Source: an uncultured Alphaproteobacteria bacterium (lineage in GTDB: Bacteria; Pseudomonadota; Alphaproteobacteria; Rhodobacterales; Rhodobacteraceae). From it: a DNA stretch of 64,000 nucleotides. Both the position numbers and the translations under genes were made by a program. Shown piece after piece: positions 1 to 10,940 of the stretch (its first letter is position 1; each line of letters begins with the position of its first letter). Location of the stretch: positions 124,001 through 188,000 of the forward strand of contig CAKMYZ010000004.1 in the NCBI GenBank assembly GCA_929200255.1, given 5' to 3'. The notes under the pieces were generated by a model, which was not told the DNA's origin, ran no database searches, and worked only from the letters and a program-made list of their open reading frames with translations.

Positions 1-327
1 AGCGTTGTCCATCAGCTCGAGATCGGCCGAACTGAGGTCAGTTGTGGCGGGGACAATTGCAAGCCGATCAACGTCGGTTTTCTGGATCGCATAGGCCAGT
101 GTCACCTCGCCTGAGAGCAAATCATAGGTTGTCGCCTCGCGCTGGTCGTGACTGATGCCAAGTCCGGTTGAGGCATTACCTTGAGGGTCAAGGTCGATCA
201 GCAGAACCTGTTTGCCTTGTTCGGCCAAGGCAGCGCCAAGGTTAATCGTGGTCGTCGTTTTGCCAACGCCACCCTTTTGGTTGGCTATCGCAATAATGAG
301 AGGCCCTGTCTGGGTGTCATTGACCAC
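1..327 (-). CDS. parA: Chromosome partitioning ATPase ParA (N-terminal part, runs off window start)
   Basis: Reverse-strand reading from GTG at 327 gives [53 protein letters not shown], with deviant Walker A KGGVGKTT; adjacent to rsmG/mnmG. Confidence 0.93.
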   Translation of the reverse strand, partial: MVNDTQTGPLIIAIANQKGGVGKTTTTINLGAALAEQGKQVLLIDLDPQGNASTGLGISHDQREATTYDLLSGEVTLAYAIQKTDVDRLAIVPATTDLSSADLELMDNA

Positions 328-940
328 GGGGTTCTATCCTTTGAATGGCGAGTATGCAGGCCTGAGGATCAGTGAAACTGGCACGATCTTCAAGCCGAAA
401 GCACCATGATTTTCGTGCTTCAGCAATTTCTTGTTTCACCTGTCTTCCTTTGGGAAGAAGGGCAACACCGTCAGGTGAAAGATGCCTAGAGGCCATGCCG
501 AGAAGGGTAGATAGTGGTGCTAGCGCACGGGCGGATACTACATCTGCCTCTTGAGGGGCGACGTCATCAATGCGTTTTGCAATCACATCGACCCGTAATG
601 ACAGCTCTCTCGCTGCTGTCTGCAGGAATGCTGCCTTACGCTGATCACTTTCTATCAGGATAAATTGCGCCTTAGGCTGCTTTGTCTTGCCTAGAATCGC
701 CATGACGATGCCAGGGAAACCGCCACCGCTTCCCAGATCAACCCAATTTTGGAAGAGAGTGGGGGCGTATTGATAAAGCTGTACCGAATCGACAATGTGC
801 CTGTCCCAGATATCGTCCGAGGTGTTTCGAGAAATGAGGTTGATCTTTCGCGTCCATTTAGCGGCTAGCCTCGCGAAGACCTCAAGATCTGCCATTGTTT
901 CACGTGAAACATCAACTCCGGCAATCTGACTTATCATCAA
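317..940 (-). CDS. rsmG: 16S rRNA (guanine527-N7)-methyltransferase RsmG
   Basis: [18 protein letters not shown] motif; gidB position between mnmG and parA. Confidence 0.95.
   Translation of the reverse strand: MMISQIAGVDVSRETMADLEVFARLAAKWTRKINLISRNTSDDIWDRHIVDSVQLYQYAPTLFQNWVDLGSGGGFPGIVMAILGKTKQPKAQFILIESDQRKAAFLQTAARELSLRVDVIAKRIDDVAPQEADVVSARALAPLSTLLGMASRHLSPDGVALLPKGRQVKQEIAEARKSWCFRLEDRASFTDPQACILAIQRIEPRGQ
896..911. promoter_or_regulatory. parS: parS centromere site (TGTTTCACGTGAAACA)
   Basis: Perfect 16-bp palindrome matching the ParB parS consensus, inside the rsmG 5' coding region. Confidence 0.95.
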
Positions 941-2812
941 TCAGACCGCCTTTGATAGCTTCTTGGTCGCCCCGATTAGCAGCATGAGCGCAGCTGGGGT
1001 CATTCCTTCAATCCGACTGGCGTGCGCAATCGTCGCTGGGCGCGTTTCGTTGAGTTTTGTCAAAAGCTCGTTGGAGATACCCCTGATTGATGAGAGGTCC
1101 AGCGAATCGGGAATGACATGCTTTTCATCACGCTCCATTGCTGCGATGTCACGTTCTTGTCGGGCGATGTAATGCGCGTATAGCGCGTCCCGCTTTACCT
1201 GATCTTGTATATCATCTTGAATACCATCAACATCTTGACCCAGATCTCTCAGATGTCCGAAATTGAAATCGGTGAGCGCTAACGCATCCAGCGCTGTGCG
1301 GCGCGGACCGTCGGCGTTAAGTTTAATGCCTCGCCCCGCCATTTCGCGTGCTGAAAGGCTGATCTCTGACAACTTTTTCTTGGCTTTCGTGATCTGATCC
1401 ATCTTGGCAGAGAATAGCATCCAGCGATCTTCACCAACACAACCAAGTATGCGGCCGCGCTCTGTCAGCCGCTGGTCAGCGTTATCCGCCCGCAGTGACA
1501 GCCGAAACTCTGCGCGAGAGGTAAACATGCGGTAAGGTTCAGACACCCCGCGCGTGATCAGATCATCAATCATCACCCCAATGTAGGATTCGCGACGGCT
1601 GAAAATGATTGGCTCTGCCACTTTCGACTTCGCCGCGGCATTCAAGCCCGCAACAAGACCTTGTGCCGCTGCCTCTTCATAACCCGTCGTGCCGTTGATC
1701 TGCCCAGCAAGATAGAGACCCGGGACATCGCGAAGTTCAAGGGTTGCGCGCAGGGCGCGCGGATCAACATAGTCATATTCAATCGCATAGCCCGGTTGCA
1801 AAATCTTTGCCTTTTCAAGGCCATAGATAGAATGCACATAATCCTCTTGCACATCCTCCGGCAACGATGTGGAGATCCCGTTGGGGTAAACGGTGTGGTC
1901 AGTCACCCCTTCAGGTTCAAGAAAGATCTGGTGCGATTCTTTGTCTGCAAAGCGCACAACCTTGTCCTCGATAGACGGGCAATAGCGCGGACCAACGCCG
2001 TCAATCTGCCCACCATACATGGCAGATCGGTCTAGGTTCGCGTGGATGATTTCATGTGTACGTGCGTTTGTATGCGTGATCCCGCAATCGATCTGCTTGG
2101 CCGACACACCCTTTGAAAGAAAGGAAAACAGGACCGGGTCAGCATCACTGGGCTGCACTTCGAGTTTATCCCAAGCGATGGTGCGCCCGTCCAGGCGAGG
2201 CGGAGTACCTGTTTTGAGCCGGCCAAGCGGCAACCCGAAACTATCAAGCCGTTCTGCCATCTTCACCGACGGATCATCACCGATACGTCCGCCTGGCCGT
2301 GACACATCGCCAATATGAATGATTCCGCGCAGGAACGTACCTGTCGTCAGGATGACGCTATCAGAACGCAATGTACTACCATCCCGCAGCACAACCCCAG
2401 CGGCGCGGGCACTATCCATCACCAAATCAACGGCTTCGCCCTCAACAATCGTCAGGTTTTTAAGGGTCGACAGCTCCCCTTGCATGCTTGTGCGGTAAAT
2501 TTCACGGTCTGCCTGCGCCCGTGGACCTTGCACAGCGGGGCCTTTCTTGCGGTTCAGAAGGCGGAACTGGATGCCGGCCCTGTCGGCCACGCGCCCCATG
2601 ACACCATCAAGCGCATCGATTTCCCGGACAAGGTGGCCCTTGCCCAGGCCGCCAATCGCTGGGTTGCAGGACATAACGCCAATGGACCGCCGGGTCAGCG
2701 TCACCAGCGCCACGCGCACATCCATGCGCGCAGCGGCATGTGCGGCCTCTGCTCCGGCATGGCCACCACCTATAACGATGACGTCGTAGTCGCGATGTTT
2801 CACGTGAAACAC
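941..2812 (-). CDS. mnmG: tRNA uridine-5-carboxymethylaminomethyl(34) synthesis enzyme MnmG (GidA)
   Basis: [19 protein letters not shown] motif, [22 protein letters not shown]; full length. Confidence 0.97.
   Translation of the reverse strand: MFHVKHRDYDVIVIGGGHAGAEAAHAAARMDVRVALVTLTRRSIGVMSCNPAIGGLGKGHLVREIDALDGVMGRVADRAGIQFRLLNRKKGPAVQGPRAQADREIYRTSMQGELSTLKNLTIVEGEAVDLVMDSARAAGVVLRDGSTLRSDSVILTTGTFLRGIIHIGDVSRPGGRIGDDPSVKMAERLDSFGLPLGRLKTGTPPRLDGRTIAWDKLEVQPSDADPVLFSFLSKGVSAKQIDCGITHTNARTHEIIHANLDRSAMYGGQIDGVGPRYCPSIEDKVVRFADKESHQIFLEPEGVTDHTVYPNGISTSLPEDVQEDYVHSIYGLEKAKILQPGYAIEYDYVDPRALRATLELRDVPGLYLAGQINGTTGYEEAAAQGLVAGLNAAAKSKVAEPIIFSRRESYIGVMIDDLITRGVSEPYRMFTSRAEFRLSLRADNADQRLTERGRILGCVGEDRWMLFSAKMDQITKAKKKLSEISLSAREMAGRGIKLNADGPRRTALDALALTDFNFGHLRDLGQDVDGIQDDIQDQVKRDALYAHYIARQERDIAAMERDEKHVIPDSLDLSSIRGISNELLTKLNETRPATIAHASRIEGMTPAALMLLIGATKKLSKAV
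2796..2811. promoter_or_regulatory. parS: parS centromere site (TGTTTCACGTGAAACA)
   Basis: Second perfect 16-bp parS palindrome, encoding the MFHVKH start of MnmG. Confidence 0.95.
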
Positions 2813-2815
2813 TCC

Positions 2816-4096
2816 CTACTTTCCAATGCAAAAACTGGAAAAAATCTCATCCAACACATGCTCTACATCAACCCGACCCACGATACTATCCACCGCTCGG
2901 ATTGCCGACCGCAAGTCCTCCGCGATCAAATCCGTCATTCCTGTCCCGGACTTCAGCGCATCCTCGGCCTCGGATAAGTAGTCGATCGCGCGCAGCATTG
3001 CGATCCTGTGCCTTTCGCGCATCGCCACACCGACACTTGCGACCTTCTTCTGCAATCGTTCGGACACTTCGGCAATCAATGCATCAACACCGGCACCAGT
3101 AAGCCCGGACACGCCCAATACATCGACCCCCTTCAGGTCAGCCTTCGCTAGTACCAGCAGGTCATCCGGCCCAAGGTTATCCCTCATTTCGGCATCATCC
3201 ATCACCAGGTGCACGCGCAGATCCGCCTGCGTCGCCCGTTCCCGCGCTCTGGCAACACCCAATTCCTCTATCGCATCATCCGTATCACGCAACCCTGCAG
3301 TATCCAGCATCGTCACTGGCAACCCATCAAGATCCATCTGCACCTCGATCACGTCACGCGTGGTTCCTGCAATCTCGGATGTAATCGCCACATCGCGCCC
3401 AGCCAGACGGTTCAACAATGTGGATTTTCCTACATTTGGTGCCCCGATAATTGCCACCTCAAACCCATCTCTCACACGCTCAGCAATGCGCACCCCATCC
3501 GCCTCGCGACGCATCTCTACCATGACACGCTGAAGCAGCCCGATGACCTCTGGACTGACATCCACAGGGACCTCCTCATCAGCAAAGTCTATTGTCGCCT
3601 CCAGCAACGCGGCAGCCCGGATCAATGAAGCCCGCCAACCTTCCGCCAAGGCACCCAACGCGCCCGAGAACACACGGATTGCCTGCTTGCGCTGCCGCTC
3701 CGTCTCGGCATCAATCAAATCCGCGAGCCCTTCAACCTCGGCCAGGTTCAGTCGCCCACTCTCCAGTGCTTGCCGTGTGAATTCGCCCGCCTCGGCTTGT
3801 CGGATCTCTGGCATCTCTGAAAGCACTTGAAGCACTGCCTTCACGATCGCCGGACTGCCATGCAGATGCAGCTCAACCACCTCTTCGCCAGTAAAGCTGT
3901 GCCCGGCGTCAAAGCGCAAAATCAGCGCCTCATCAAGCAGTGCCCCAGTACCATCCCTCAACGCACGCAAACCACGTTTGGCCGGTACCGCCCTGCACAG
4001 TCTTTCGGTCGCAGGCACTGCGAATGGCCCGGACAATCGCACGATAGCAATACCTGCCCGGCCCTGCGCAGTTGCTAGGGCGAAAATTGTATCCAT
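2816..4096 (-). CDS. mnmE: tRNA uridine-5-carboxymethylaminomethyl(34) synthesis GTPase MnmE (TrmE)
   Basis: [37 protein letters not shown]-terminal CIGK. Confidence 0.97.
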   Translation of the reverse strand: MDTIFALATAQGRAGIAIVRLSGPFAVPATERLCRAVPAKRGLRALRDGTGALLDEALILRFDAGHSFTGEEVVELHLHGSPAIVKAVLQVLSEMPEIRQAEAGEFTRQALESGRLNLAEVEGLADLIDAETERQRKQAIRVFSGALGALAEGWRASLIRAAALLEATIDFADEEVPVDVSPEVIGLLQRVMVEMRREADGVRIAERVRDGFEVAIIGAPNVGKSTLLNRLAGRDVAITSEIAGTTRDVIEVQMDLDGLPVTMLDTAGLRDTDDAIEELGVARARERATQADLRVHLVMDDAEMRDNLGPDDLLVLAKADLKGVDVLGVSGLTGAGVDALIAEVSERLQKKVASVGVAMRERHRIAMLRAIDYLSEAEDALKSGTGMTDLIAEDLRSAIRAVDSIVGRVDVEHVLDEIFSSFCIGK

Positions 4097-4125
4097 GTCT
4101 TAACCCATTGTATTATAACAATAAG

Positions 4126-5397
4126 TTACGTGTTCATTGAATCAAAGAAGTCCGAATTCGTTTTGGTCTGTTTCAGCTTCCCAATCAGGAATTCAATCGC
4201 ATCTGTTGTACCCATCGGGTTCAGAATGCGACGCAGAACATAGGTCTTTGCCAAATCACCCTTATCCACCAGAAGCTCTTCCTTCCGTGTACCGGATTTC
4301 AGGATATCCATCGCCGGGAAGACGCGCTTGTCCGCCACCTTACGGTCAAGAACAATCTCGCTGTTGCCCGTGCCTTTGAACTCTTCAAAGATCACCTCGT
4401 CCATCCGACTTCCGGTATCGATCAGGGCCGTCGCAATGATGGTCAGTGACCCACCTTCCTCGATATTCCGTGCCGCACCAAAAAACCGCTTGGGGCGCTG
4501 CAGCGCATTGGCGTCCACACCACCTGTCAGCACCTTACCGGAGGATGGTACCGTGGTGTTGAACGCGCGGCCAAGGCGCGTGATTGAATCCAGCAAAATC
4601 ACCACGTCTCGCTTGTGCTCGACCAGGCGCTTAGCTTTCTCGATCACCATCTCGGACACTGCAACATGTCGCGTCGCCGGTTCGTCAAAGGTCGATGACA
4701 CAACCTCACCTTTCACGGACCGCTGCATATCCGTCACCTCTTCAGGGCGTTCATCAATCAACAGTACAATCAGATAACACTCCGGGTGGTTCTTCTCGAT
4801 CGAATTCGCAATATTCTGCAACAGAACCGTTTTACCCGTACGTGGTGGCGCAACGATCAAAGATCGCTGTCCTTTCCCTATCGGTGACACCAGATCGATG
4901 ATCCGCGCAGACCGGTCTTTCACCGTTGGGTCATCGACTTCCATATTCAGTCGCTCATCAGGGTAAAGCGGGGTCAGGTTGTCAAAGGCAACCTTATGCT
5001 TAGCCTTCTCTGGCTCTTCAAAGTTAATCGTCTCCACTGACGTCAGCGCAAAGTAGCGTTCGCTATCGTTTGGCTCTTTCATGACGCCTTCTACCGTATC
5101 ACCCGTGCGCAGCGAATGCTGGCGGATCATATCGGGCGAGACATAAATATCATCTGGGCCAGGCAGGTAGTTCGCCTCGGGCGACCGCAAGAAGCCGAAA
5201 CCATCCTGCAGAACTTCCAGCACCCCATCACCACCGATGACCCACTCTTCATCTGCCCGCTCTTTGAGGATGGCGAACATCATGTCGCCCTTCCGCATGG
5301 TCGAGGCGTTTTCGATCTCTAGTTCTTCAGCCAAGGACAACAAATCTTTCGGGCTTTGTGCCTTCAGATCAGCAAGGTTCAGACGGTGCTGTGACAT
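4126..5397 (-). CDS. rho: Transcription termination factor Rho
   Basis: [31 protein letters not shown]; full length 423 aa. Confidence 0.98.
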   Translation of the reverse strand: MSQHRLNLADLKAQSPKDLLSLAEELEIENASTMRKGDMMFAILKERADEEWVIGGDGVLEVLQDGFGFLRSPEANYLPGPDDIYVSPDMIRQHSLRTGDTVEGVMKEPNDSERYFALTSVETINFEEPEKAKHKVAFDNLTPLYPDERLNMEVDDPTVKDRSARIIDLVSPIGKGQRSLIVAPPRTGKTVLLQNIANSIEKNHPECYLIVLLIDERPEEVTDMQRSVKGEVVSSTFDEPATRHVAVSEMVIEKAKRLVEHKRDVVILLDSITRLGRAFNTTVPSSGKVLTGGVDANALQRPKRFFGAARNIEEGGSLTIIATALIDTGSRMDEVIFEEFKGTGNSEIVLDRKVADKRVFPAMDILKSGTRKEELLVDKGDLAKTYVLRRILNPMGTTDAIEFLIGKLKQTKTNSDFFDSMNT

Positions 5398-5516
5398 ACA
5401 TAAATCCAGTGCAGGTACTTGTGTCCCGCATTTCGAAGATTGGAATGGAAATCGCTATCCCGGACGGGTAGCGCGGTCAGACATAGGGAGTGTACCTGAC
5501 AGAGTCAATCAATGGT

Positions 5517-5978
5517 TCAGAATGGCCGGACAACGATAGCAACAACAATCAAGACCATCAAAACCGTCGGAACCTCATTGATCATCCGATAGGTTCGACC
5601 TGTCCGCGTGTTTGTTCCTGCCACAAATTCTTTGCGCCGCGCTGCCATCCAACCATGTGCACCCGTCATCAGGATCACTGAAACAATCTTCACCCATGAC
5701 CAGACAGCACCCCAATCAAAAGCGCCAAGACCAATCATGATCAAACCAGCGACCCAAGCCACAATCATCGCCGGGTTCATGATCACCCGCAGCAGTTTTT
5801 CTTCCATAACCAGAAAAGTATGATCAAGCTCTGATCCAACGCTGGCACGCTCCGCATGATAGACAAACAACCTTGGTAAATAGAACAACCCAGCCATCCA
5901 TGCGATCACTGCCATGATATGCACTGCTTTAATCCAGGGAAAAATACTGTCCAAAAAAGCGATCATGGGTCCTTCCAT
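5517..5978 (-). CDS. hemJ: Protoporphyrinogen IX oxidase HemJ-type membrane protein
   Basis: PWIKAVHIMAVIAWMAGLFYLPRLFVYHAE, typical HemJ N-terminus; position next to rho. Confidence 0.88.
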   Translation of the reverse strand: MEGPMIAFLDSIFPWIKAVHIMAVIAWMAGLFYLPRLFVYHAERASVGSELDHTFLVMEEKLLRVIMNPAMIVAWVAGLIMIGLGAFDWGAVWSWVKIVSVILMTGAHGWMAARRKEFVAGTNTRTGRTYRMINEVPTVLMVLIVVAIVVRPF

Positions 5979-6374
5979 ATTCAGTGCCCTTCCTTTCTTT
6001 AATAAATATAGAGAGAAAGAAAAGATGTTGTTGTTGTTAGCATAAGGAAATCTGTGGGTTATCTATTCATCCGCAGAGTTATCCCAAGGCTGTTCGACAG
6101 ATCATTTATCAGGAATGGAAGAGGAAAACGAAATAAATTAATTATTATCAGATAGTTATGTGATATCTGTCTGATCACAGAAACCGATCCATACTGCTTG
6201 ACAGTCAAGTCTTGCTAGATTCTTCCACAATCCCGATTTATCCTCATCCACAGTGGAAAACACCAGGTGGCAAAACCAAAAACATAAACTTTCGCCAATA
6301 TCCAACCAACGGTGCTACTTCTACCCAAATCTACCCGCGCAACGACACAGAGATTGTCCCAAAGGTTATCCACA
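5979..6374. other. Candidate chromosomal replication origin (oriC)
   Basis: About 395 bp AT-rich intergenic region with perfect DnaA box TTATCCACA (6366-6374), near-matches TTATCCTCA (6238-6246) and TCATCCACA (6244-6252), weaker TTATCCCAA (6079-6087), AT-rich stretch ~6129-6165; between hemJ/rho/parS region and maf-aroE-coaE-dnaQ. Confidence 0.75.
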
Positions 6375-6973
6375 TGAACGATCGGCTCATATTGGCTTCT
6401 GGTTCAGAAATCCGTGCCCAATTGCTTCAAAACGCGGGCCTGACCTTTGACGTTATTATAGCGCGGATCGACGAACAGGCCATCCGCGCATCGCTTCAGG
6501 CAGAGAATGCTACGCCCCGTGATATCGCTGATACACTGGCGGAAATGAAAGCACGACGTGTCGCGGCCAAACACCCAGATGCGTTAGTGATCGGGTGTGA
6601 TCAAATCCTTGCGCATGGGCAAACGATCCTGTCCAAACCCAAAACACCAGCTGAAGCCCTCACCCAACTTCAATCCCTGCGCGGCCAAACGCATCAGCTA
6701 CTCTCGGCCGCCATCATCTATGGCGAAGGTAAACCACTTTGGCGGCATGTGGGCACGGTGCGCCTGCATATGCGTGATGCCTCCGATACCTATCTGGAAG
6801 ACTACATTGCCCGGAACTGGGATAGTATTCGCCACGCAGTGGGTGCCTACAAGCTGGAAGAAGAAGGAGTGCGACTTTTTACACGCATCGACGGAGATTA
6901 TTTTAATGTTCTGGGCTTACCGCTTCTAGAGCTCTTGTCATACCTCACGCTTCGCGGAACATTGTCAGCATGA
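6374..6973 (+). CDS. maf: Maf family nucleoside triphosphate pyrophosphatase
   Basis: MNDRLILASGSEIRAQLLQNAGL; start placed at 6374 inside the longer ORF. Confidence 0.92.
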   Translation: MNDRLILASGSEIRAQLLQNAGLTFDVIIARIDEQAIRASLQAENATPRDIADTLAEMKARRVAAKHPDALVIGCDQILAHGQTILSKPKTPAEALTQLQSLRGQTHQLLSAAIIYGEGKPLWRHVGTVRLHMRDASDTYLEDYIARNWDSIRHAVGAYKLEEEGVRLFTRIDGDYFNVLGLPLLELLSYLTLRGTLSA

Positions 6974-7797
6974 CCAGTCTGCCACGTGCCGCGGTGATCG
7001 GAAACCCGATCAGCCATTCCCTATCGCCGAAACTGCACAGCTATTGGCTGAACCGATATGGGTTGGATGGGGAATACACGGCAATCGAAGTAACCGAAGA
7101 TGCGCTGGAGACAACGCTGCGCGACCTACCAAAGCAAGGTTTTATCGGGGCCAATGTTACGATCCCACATAAGGTCAGCGTGATGCAGTTCGCGGATCAG
7201 ATCACGGACCGGGCGACATTGATTGGTGCCGCAAATACGCTGATCTTCAAAGAAGATGGGCGAATTTTTGCGGATAATACAGATGGATACGGCTTCATGG
7301 CCAACCTTCGCCAGGGTGCGCCACATTGGGATCCGAAGGCAGGCCCTGCCGCGATTTTCGGCGCTGGTGGTGCCGCTCGCGCGATCATTGTTGCACTCGC
7401 TGATGCCGGTGTCCCAGAGATCATCATTTCCAATCGCACACGCCCCAAGGCCGAAGCATTGCGCGCCGATTTTGGTGCGCGGGTGACGGTGTTAGATTGG
7501 GTTCAAGCCGATATGATGCTGGAGGACGCGAATACCGTCATCAACACTACCTCGCTTGGCATGGTCGGCGGCCAGGAATTCAAGGTCTCACTCGACAACC
7601 TGCGCCCCGACGCGGTGGTGACCGATATTGTCTACACCCCGCTGCGCACGTCCTTCCTTGATGCTGCAGAAAAGAAGGGATGCACGACAGTGGATGGTCT
7701 TGGCATGCTGTTGCATCAGGGTGTGCCGGGTTTCGAACGCTGGTTCGGGAAGCGCCCCGAGGTTGACGATGCCACGCGCCAGGCCGTTCTCGCATGA
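6970..7797 (+). CDS. aroE: Shikimate dehydrogenase
   Basis: AAVIGNPISHSLSPKLHSYWL, NVTIPHK, GAGGAARA. Confidence 0.96.
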   Translation: MTSLPRAAVIGNPISHSLSPKLHSYWLNRYGLDGEYTAIEVTEDALETTLRDLPKQGFIGANVTIPHKVSVMQFADQITDRATLIGAANTLIFKEDGRIFADNTDGYGFMANLRQGAPHWDPKAGPAAIFGAGGAARAIIVALADAGVPEIIISNRTRPKAEALRADFGARVTVLDWVQADMMLEDANTVINTTSLGMVGGQEFKVSLDNLRPDAVVTDIVYTPLRTSFLDAAEKKGCTTVDGLGMLLHQGVPGFERWFGKRPEVDDATRQAVLA

Positions 7798-8384
7798 CTT
7801 ATCTGTTGGGGCTAACCGGTTCCATCGGAATGGGAAAATCGACAACGGCCCAAATGTTCCGTGACGAAGGCATCCCGGTCTGGGATGCTGATGCGGCGGT
7901 GCATGAACTATACGCCAAAGGTGGGGCAGCTGTGCCGGCGTTTGAAAGGGCAATGCCCGAGGCCGTCATTGATGGCGCCATCAGTCGCGACGTACTACGG
8001 ACCATGATCGCCGAAGATCTGGGCGTCATCGGCAAAATCGAGGAAATTGTACATCCGCTTGTTACCCGGCACCGGATGGATTTTCTCAAGGAAACAGAGA
8101 CACCACTTGTTGTCCTTGATATCCCGCTCTTGTTCGAAACCAGCGCGCAGGATTGGTTGTCATCGGTATTGGTTGTCTCTGTACCTGCAGACGTTCAAAA
8201 GGCCCGTGTCATGGCGCGGCCCGGAATGACCAAAAGTCAGTTTGAACGCATTCTGAATCTTCAGGTCTCTGACGCAGAAAAGCGCGAACGCGCTGACCAT
8301 GTGATTGAAACCCTGGATATGGACGCGACCCGTAACGCCGTGCAAAATCTGATTGCTGAACTGATAGGTCCACTTGATGCGTGA
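7794..8384 (+). CDS. coaE: Dephospho-CoA kinase
   Basis: [30 protein letters not shown]. Confidence 0.96.
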   Translation: MTYLLGLTGSIGMGKSTTAQMFRDEGIPVWDADAAVHELYAKGGAAVPAFERAMPEAVIDGAISRDVLRTMIAEDLGVIGKIEEIVHPLVTRHRMDFLKETETPLVVLDIPLLFETSAQDWLSSVLVVSVPADVQKARVMARPGMTKSQFERILNLQVSDAEKRERADHVIETLDMDATRNAVQNLIAELIGPLDA

Positions 8385-9108
8385 AATCGTCCTCGATACA
8401 GAAACAACAGGGTTTGAACCGGGTGAGGGTGACCGGATTGTCGAAATCGGTGCTGTAGAGTTGATCGGGCATGTCCCGACCGGACGCACCTACCATCAAT
8501 ACATCAACCCACAACGATCTATGCCAGCCGAAGCCTTTGGCGTGCATGGCATTGGCCCTGATTTGTTGGAGCCACCGCAGAAACCCGAACCCGGTCAGGA
8601 AACACTGCGTGATAAGCCCGTGTTCAAAGACATTGCGCAGGCATTTGTCGATTTCATCGGTGATGCGAAACTGGTCATTCACAACGCTGCCTTTGACATG
8701 AAATTCCTCAATGCAGAGCTCGGTTGGGTGAACCGCCCTTTGCTTCCCTTGGATCAGGCTGTTGATACGTTGGCCATAGCGCGTCGAAAGTTCCCGGGCT
8801 CACCAGCGTCACTTGATGCGCTGTGTCGTCGCTTTGCTATCGATAACAGTTCGCGCACGCTGCATGGTGCCTTGCTTGACAGTGAGATTTTGGCTGAAGT
8901 CTATCTGGAACTCATCGGCGGGCGTCAGCCCGATTTTGCACTGGCTACCGACACGCGCAGCAGATCGGCGGATGGCGGATTGGATGATTGGCGACCATCG
9001 CCACGCCTAGCGGCTTTGCCAAGCAAGATCACCAATGAAGAAGCCGCCGCCCATGCTGCGTTTTTGGATCAGTTGGGCGACGGCGCATTGTGGAAAAAGC
9101 AGGGCTAA
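8374..9108 (+). CDS. dnaQ: DNA polymerase III subunit epsilon
   Basis: [28 protein letters not shown] exonuclease I motif. Confidence 0.96.
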   Translation: MMREIVLDTETTGFEPGEGDRIVEIGAVELIGHVPTGRTYHQYINPQRSMPAEAFGVHGIGPDLLEPPQKPEPGQETLRDKPVFKDIAQAFVDFIGDAKLVIHNAAFDMKFLNAELGWVNRPLLPLDQAVDTLAIARRKFPGSPASLDALCRRFAIDNSSRTLHGALLDSEILAEVYLELIGGRQPDFALATDTRSRSADGGLDDWRPSPRLAALPSKITNEEAAAHAAFLDQLGDGALWKKQG

Positions 9109-9118
9109 GTGTCGTGTC

Positions 9119-9625
9119 TTAGTTGGCTTTTTCTTTCGCAGCTTTTTCTGCTTCCGCGCGGCGGGCCAATTCTGTGCGATAAAGTGCCAGGAAATCGATC
9201 GTATCAAGGTTCAACGGCGGGAAGCCACCGTCGCGGGTCACGTCACTGACAATGCGGCGCACGAATGGGAATGTCATACGGGGGCATTCGATCAGCAGGT
9301 AGGGGTGCATCTGCTCTTCCGGCACGCCTTCGACCTGGAAAACGCCTGCATATTCCAGTTCAAGCACGAAAAGCGGCTCTGCCTTTTCTTTAGTTTTGCT
9401 GGTGATGTTCAGCTTGGTAATGACCTCATACTGATCTTTCTGTTTGCGCTTGCGCGCATCAAGGTTCACCTGCACCTGAATTTCTGGCTGTGCGTCCCCT
9501 GTCACACCTTTTTGGGCCAGGATATTCTCGAACGACATGTCGCGAATATATTGCGCAAGGATACGGCTGGTGATCTGAGGTTGCTGTGGCGGGGTAGCTG
9601 CACCGTTTTCGGGTGTATCGGACAT
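9119..9625 (-). CDS. secB: Protein-export chaperone SecB
   Basis: YIRDMSFENILA, LLIECPRMTFPFVRRIVSDVTRDGGFPPLNLDTIDF. Confidence 0.96.
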   Translation of the reverse strand: MSDTPENGAATPPQQPQITSRILAQYIRDMSFENILAQKGVTGDAQPEIQVQVNLDARKRKQKDQYEVITKLNITSKTKEKAEPLFVLELEYAGVFQVEGVPEEQMHPYLLIECPRMTFPFVRRIVSDVTRDGGFPPLNLDTIDFLALYRTELARRAEAEKAAKEKAN

Positions 9626-9683
9626 TGGAATGGGCTCCAGTTTAAAAAGATTTTCGCGTTCCTATCAGCCTATTTCTAAAGGC

Positions 9684-10166
9684 TCAATCCCGCGTCCACT
9701 CTGACGGCCCATCGCGGCGGCTTTTCTGCGGTGTCACGTCTTCGAATTCACCGTCAATCACCCTGTCGCCTGTTTGCCGCGGGCGCTGGGCAGGGCCTTG
9801 ACCCATTTCAAACTGCTGTACTTTCACCTTACCTTTTACCCATTGGAACACCGCACGTCGTACACCGGGCACCAGAAGCGACAGACCAACGGCATCCGTA
9901 AAAAACCCGGGCGTCAACAATAGCGCCCCGGCAAAAAGGATCATTGCGCCATTCGCCAACGGCTCTGTCGGGTCCTGCAGGTCTTTGAACGAATTTTGCA
10001 GTTTACTCAGCTCTTGCAGACCCTGACTGCGCACAAGGTAAGATCCGGCGATTGCCGTCAACAGCACGATGAGCAGCGTCCACCAGATACCAATGAATCC
10101 ACCAACCTGTATGAACAGGGCGATTTCGATCATTGGAATCGCAATAAACGCCAGCAATAGCCACAT
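9684..10166 (-). CDS. fxsA: FxsA family membrane protein
   Basis: LLLAFIAIPMIEIALFIQVGGFIG, GALLLTPGFFTDAVGLSLLVP. Confidence 0.88.
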   Translation of the reverse strand: MWLLLAFIAIPMIEIALFIQVGGFIGIWWTLLIVLLTAIAGSYLVRSQGLQELSKLQNSFKDLQDPTEPLANGAMILFAGALLLTPGFFTDAVGLSLLVPGVRRAVFQWVKGKVKVQQFEMGQGPAQRPRQTGDRVIDGEFEDVTPQKSRRDGPSEWTRD

Positions 10167-10277
10167 TGGGTCAGCCTTTCACAACATGTTCAGGGGCAAG
10201 GTGGACTTGGCCTTCCCTCCGCCCTACATAAGGAATGAAAGGGTGTGTTTCCATGCCTTCCCCGATACGAGGTCACA

Positions 10278-10940
10278 ATGAATTCTCCGCTTATTCAGCT
10301 TTTGGTGCTTGCTGGCATCGCTGTGTTCCTGGTTTTGCGCCTGCGTGGCACGCTGGGTACCCGTGAGGGTTTTGAGAAACCAGCGGTCACCCGACCGAAC
10401 CCAAGCAGCCGGACGGGCAAGCCTGATTTCGATGTGATCGAAGGCGGCCCTGATCTGGATATTACCGACCATGTGGCGGAAGACTCTGACGCGGCCAAAG
10501 CACTTGCGACGATGAAACGTGTGGATCCTACGTTCAACGTAAGTGAATTTCTGGGTGGTGCCCGCGGTGCCTATGAAATGATCCTGATGGCCTTTGAAAA
10601 CGGTGATCTGGATAGCATTGTGCCGTTCATTTCAGAAGACGTATACGAAGCCTTTGCCGGCGTGGTTGATGAACGCCAGCGTCAGGGATTGACCATCGAC
10701 GCTAAATTCATCGGCATCAGCGACATGACCCTGACGGAGGCTGAATTTGACGAAGCCACCAAAGAAGGCGAAGTCAGTGTACGCTTCAAAAGTGAGATGA
10801 CTTCTGTTGTTCGCGACAACGCCGGTGACATTATCGAAGGCAGTGATACAGAGATCAAACGCCAGAAAGACGCCTGGACCTTTGCTCGCAAAATGGATTC
10901 TGGCGATCCAAACTGGCGGCTTGTTGCCACGGGCGAATGA
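10278..10940 (+). CDS. Tim44/TimA domain-containing protein
   Basis: N-terminal TM then EFLGGARGAYEMILMAFENGDLDSIVPFISEDVYEAF; start at 10278. Confidence 0.85.
   Translation: MNSPLIQLLVLAGIAVFLVLRLRGTLGTREGFEKPAVTRPNPSSRTGKPDFDVIEGGPDLDITDHVAEDSDAAKALATMKRVDPTFNVSEFLGGARGAYEMILMAFENGDLDSIVPFISEDVYEAFAGVVDERQRQGLTIDAKFIGISDMTLTEAEFDEATKEGEVSVRFKSEMTSVVRDNAGDIIEGSDTEIKRQKDAWTFARKMDSGDPNWRLVATGE

Noticed and set aside
2315-2977. 220-aa plus-strand ORF opposite mnmG/mnmE
   Set aside because: Antisense shadow spanning two confident genes; no recognisable family.
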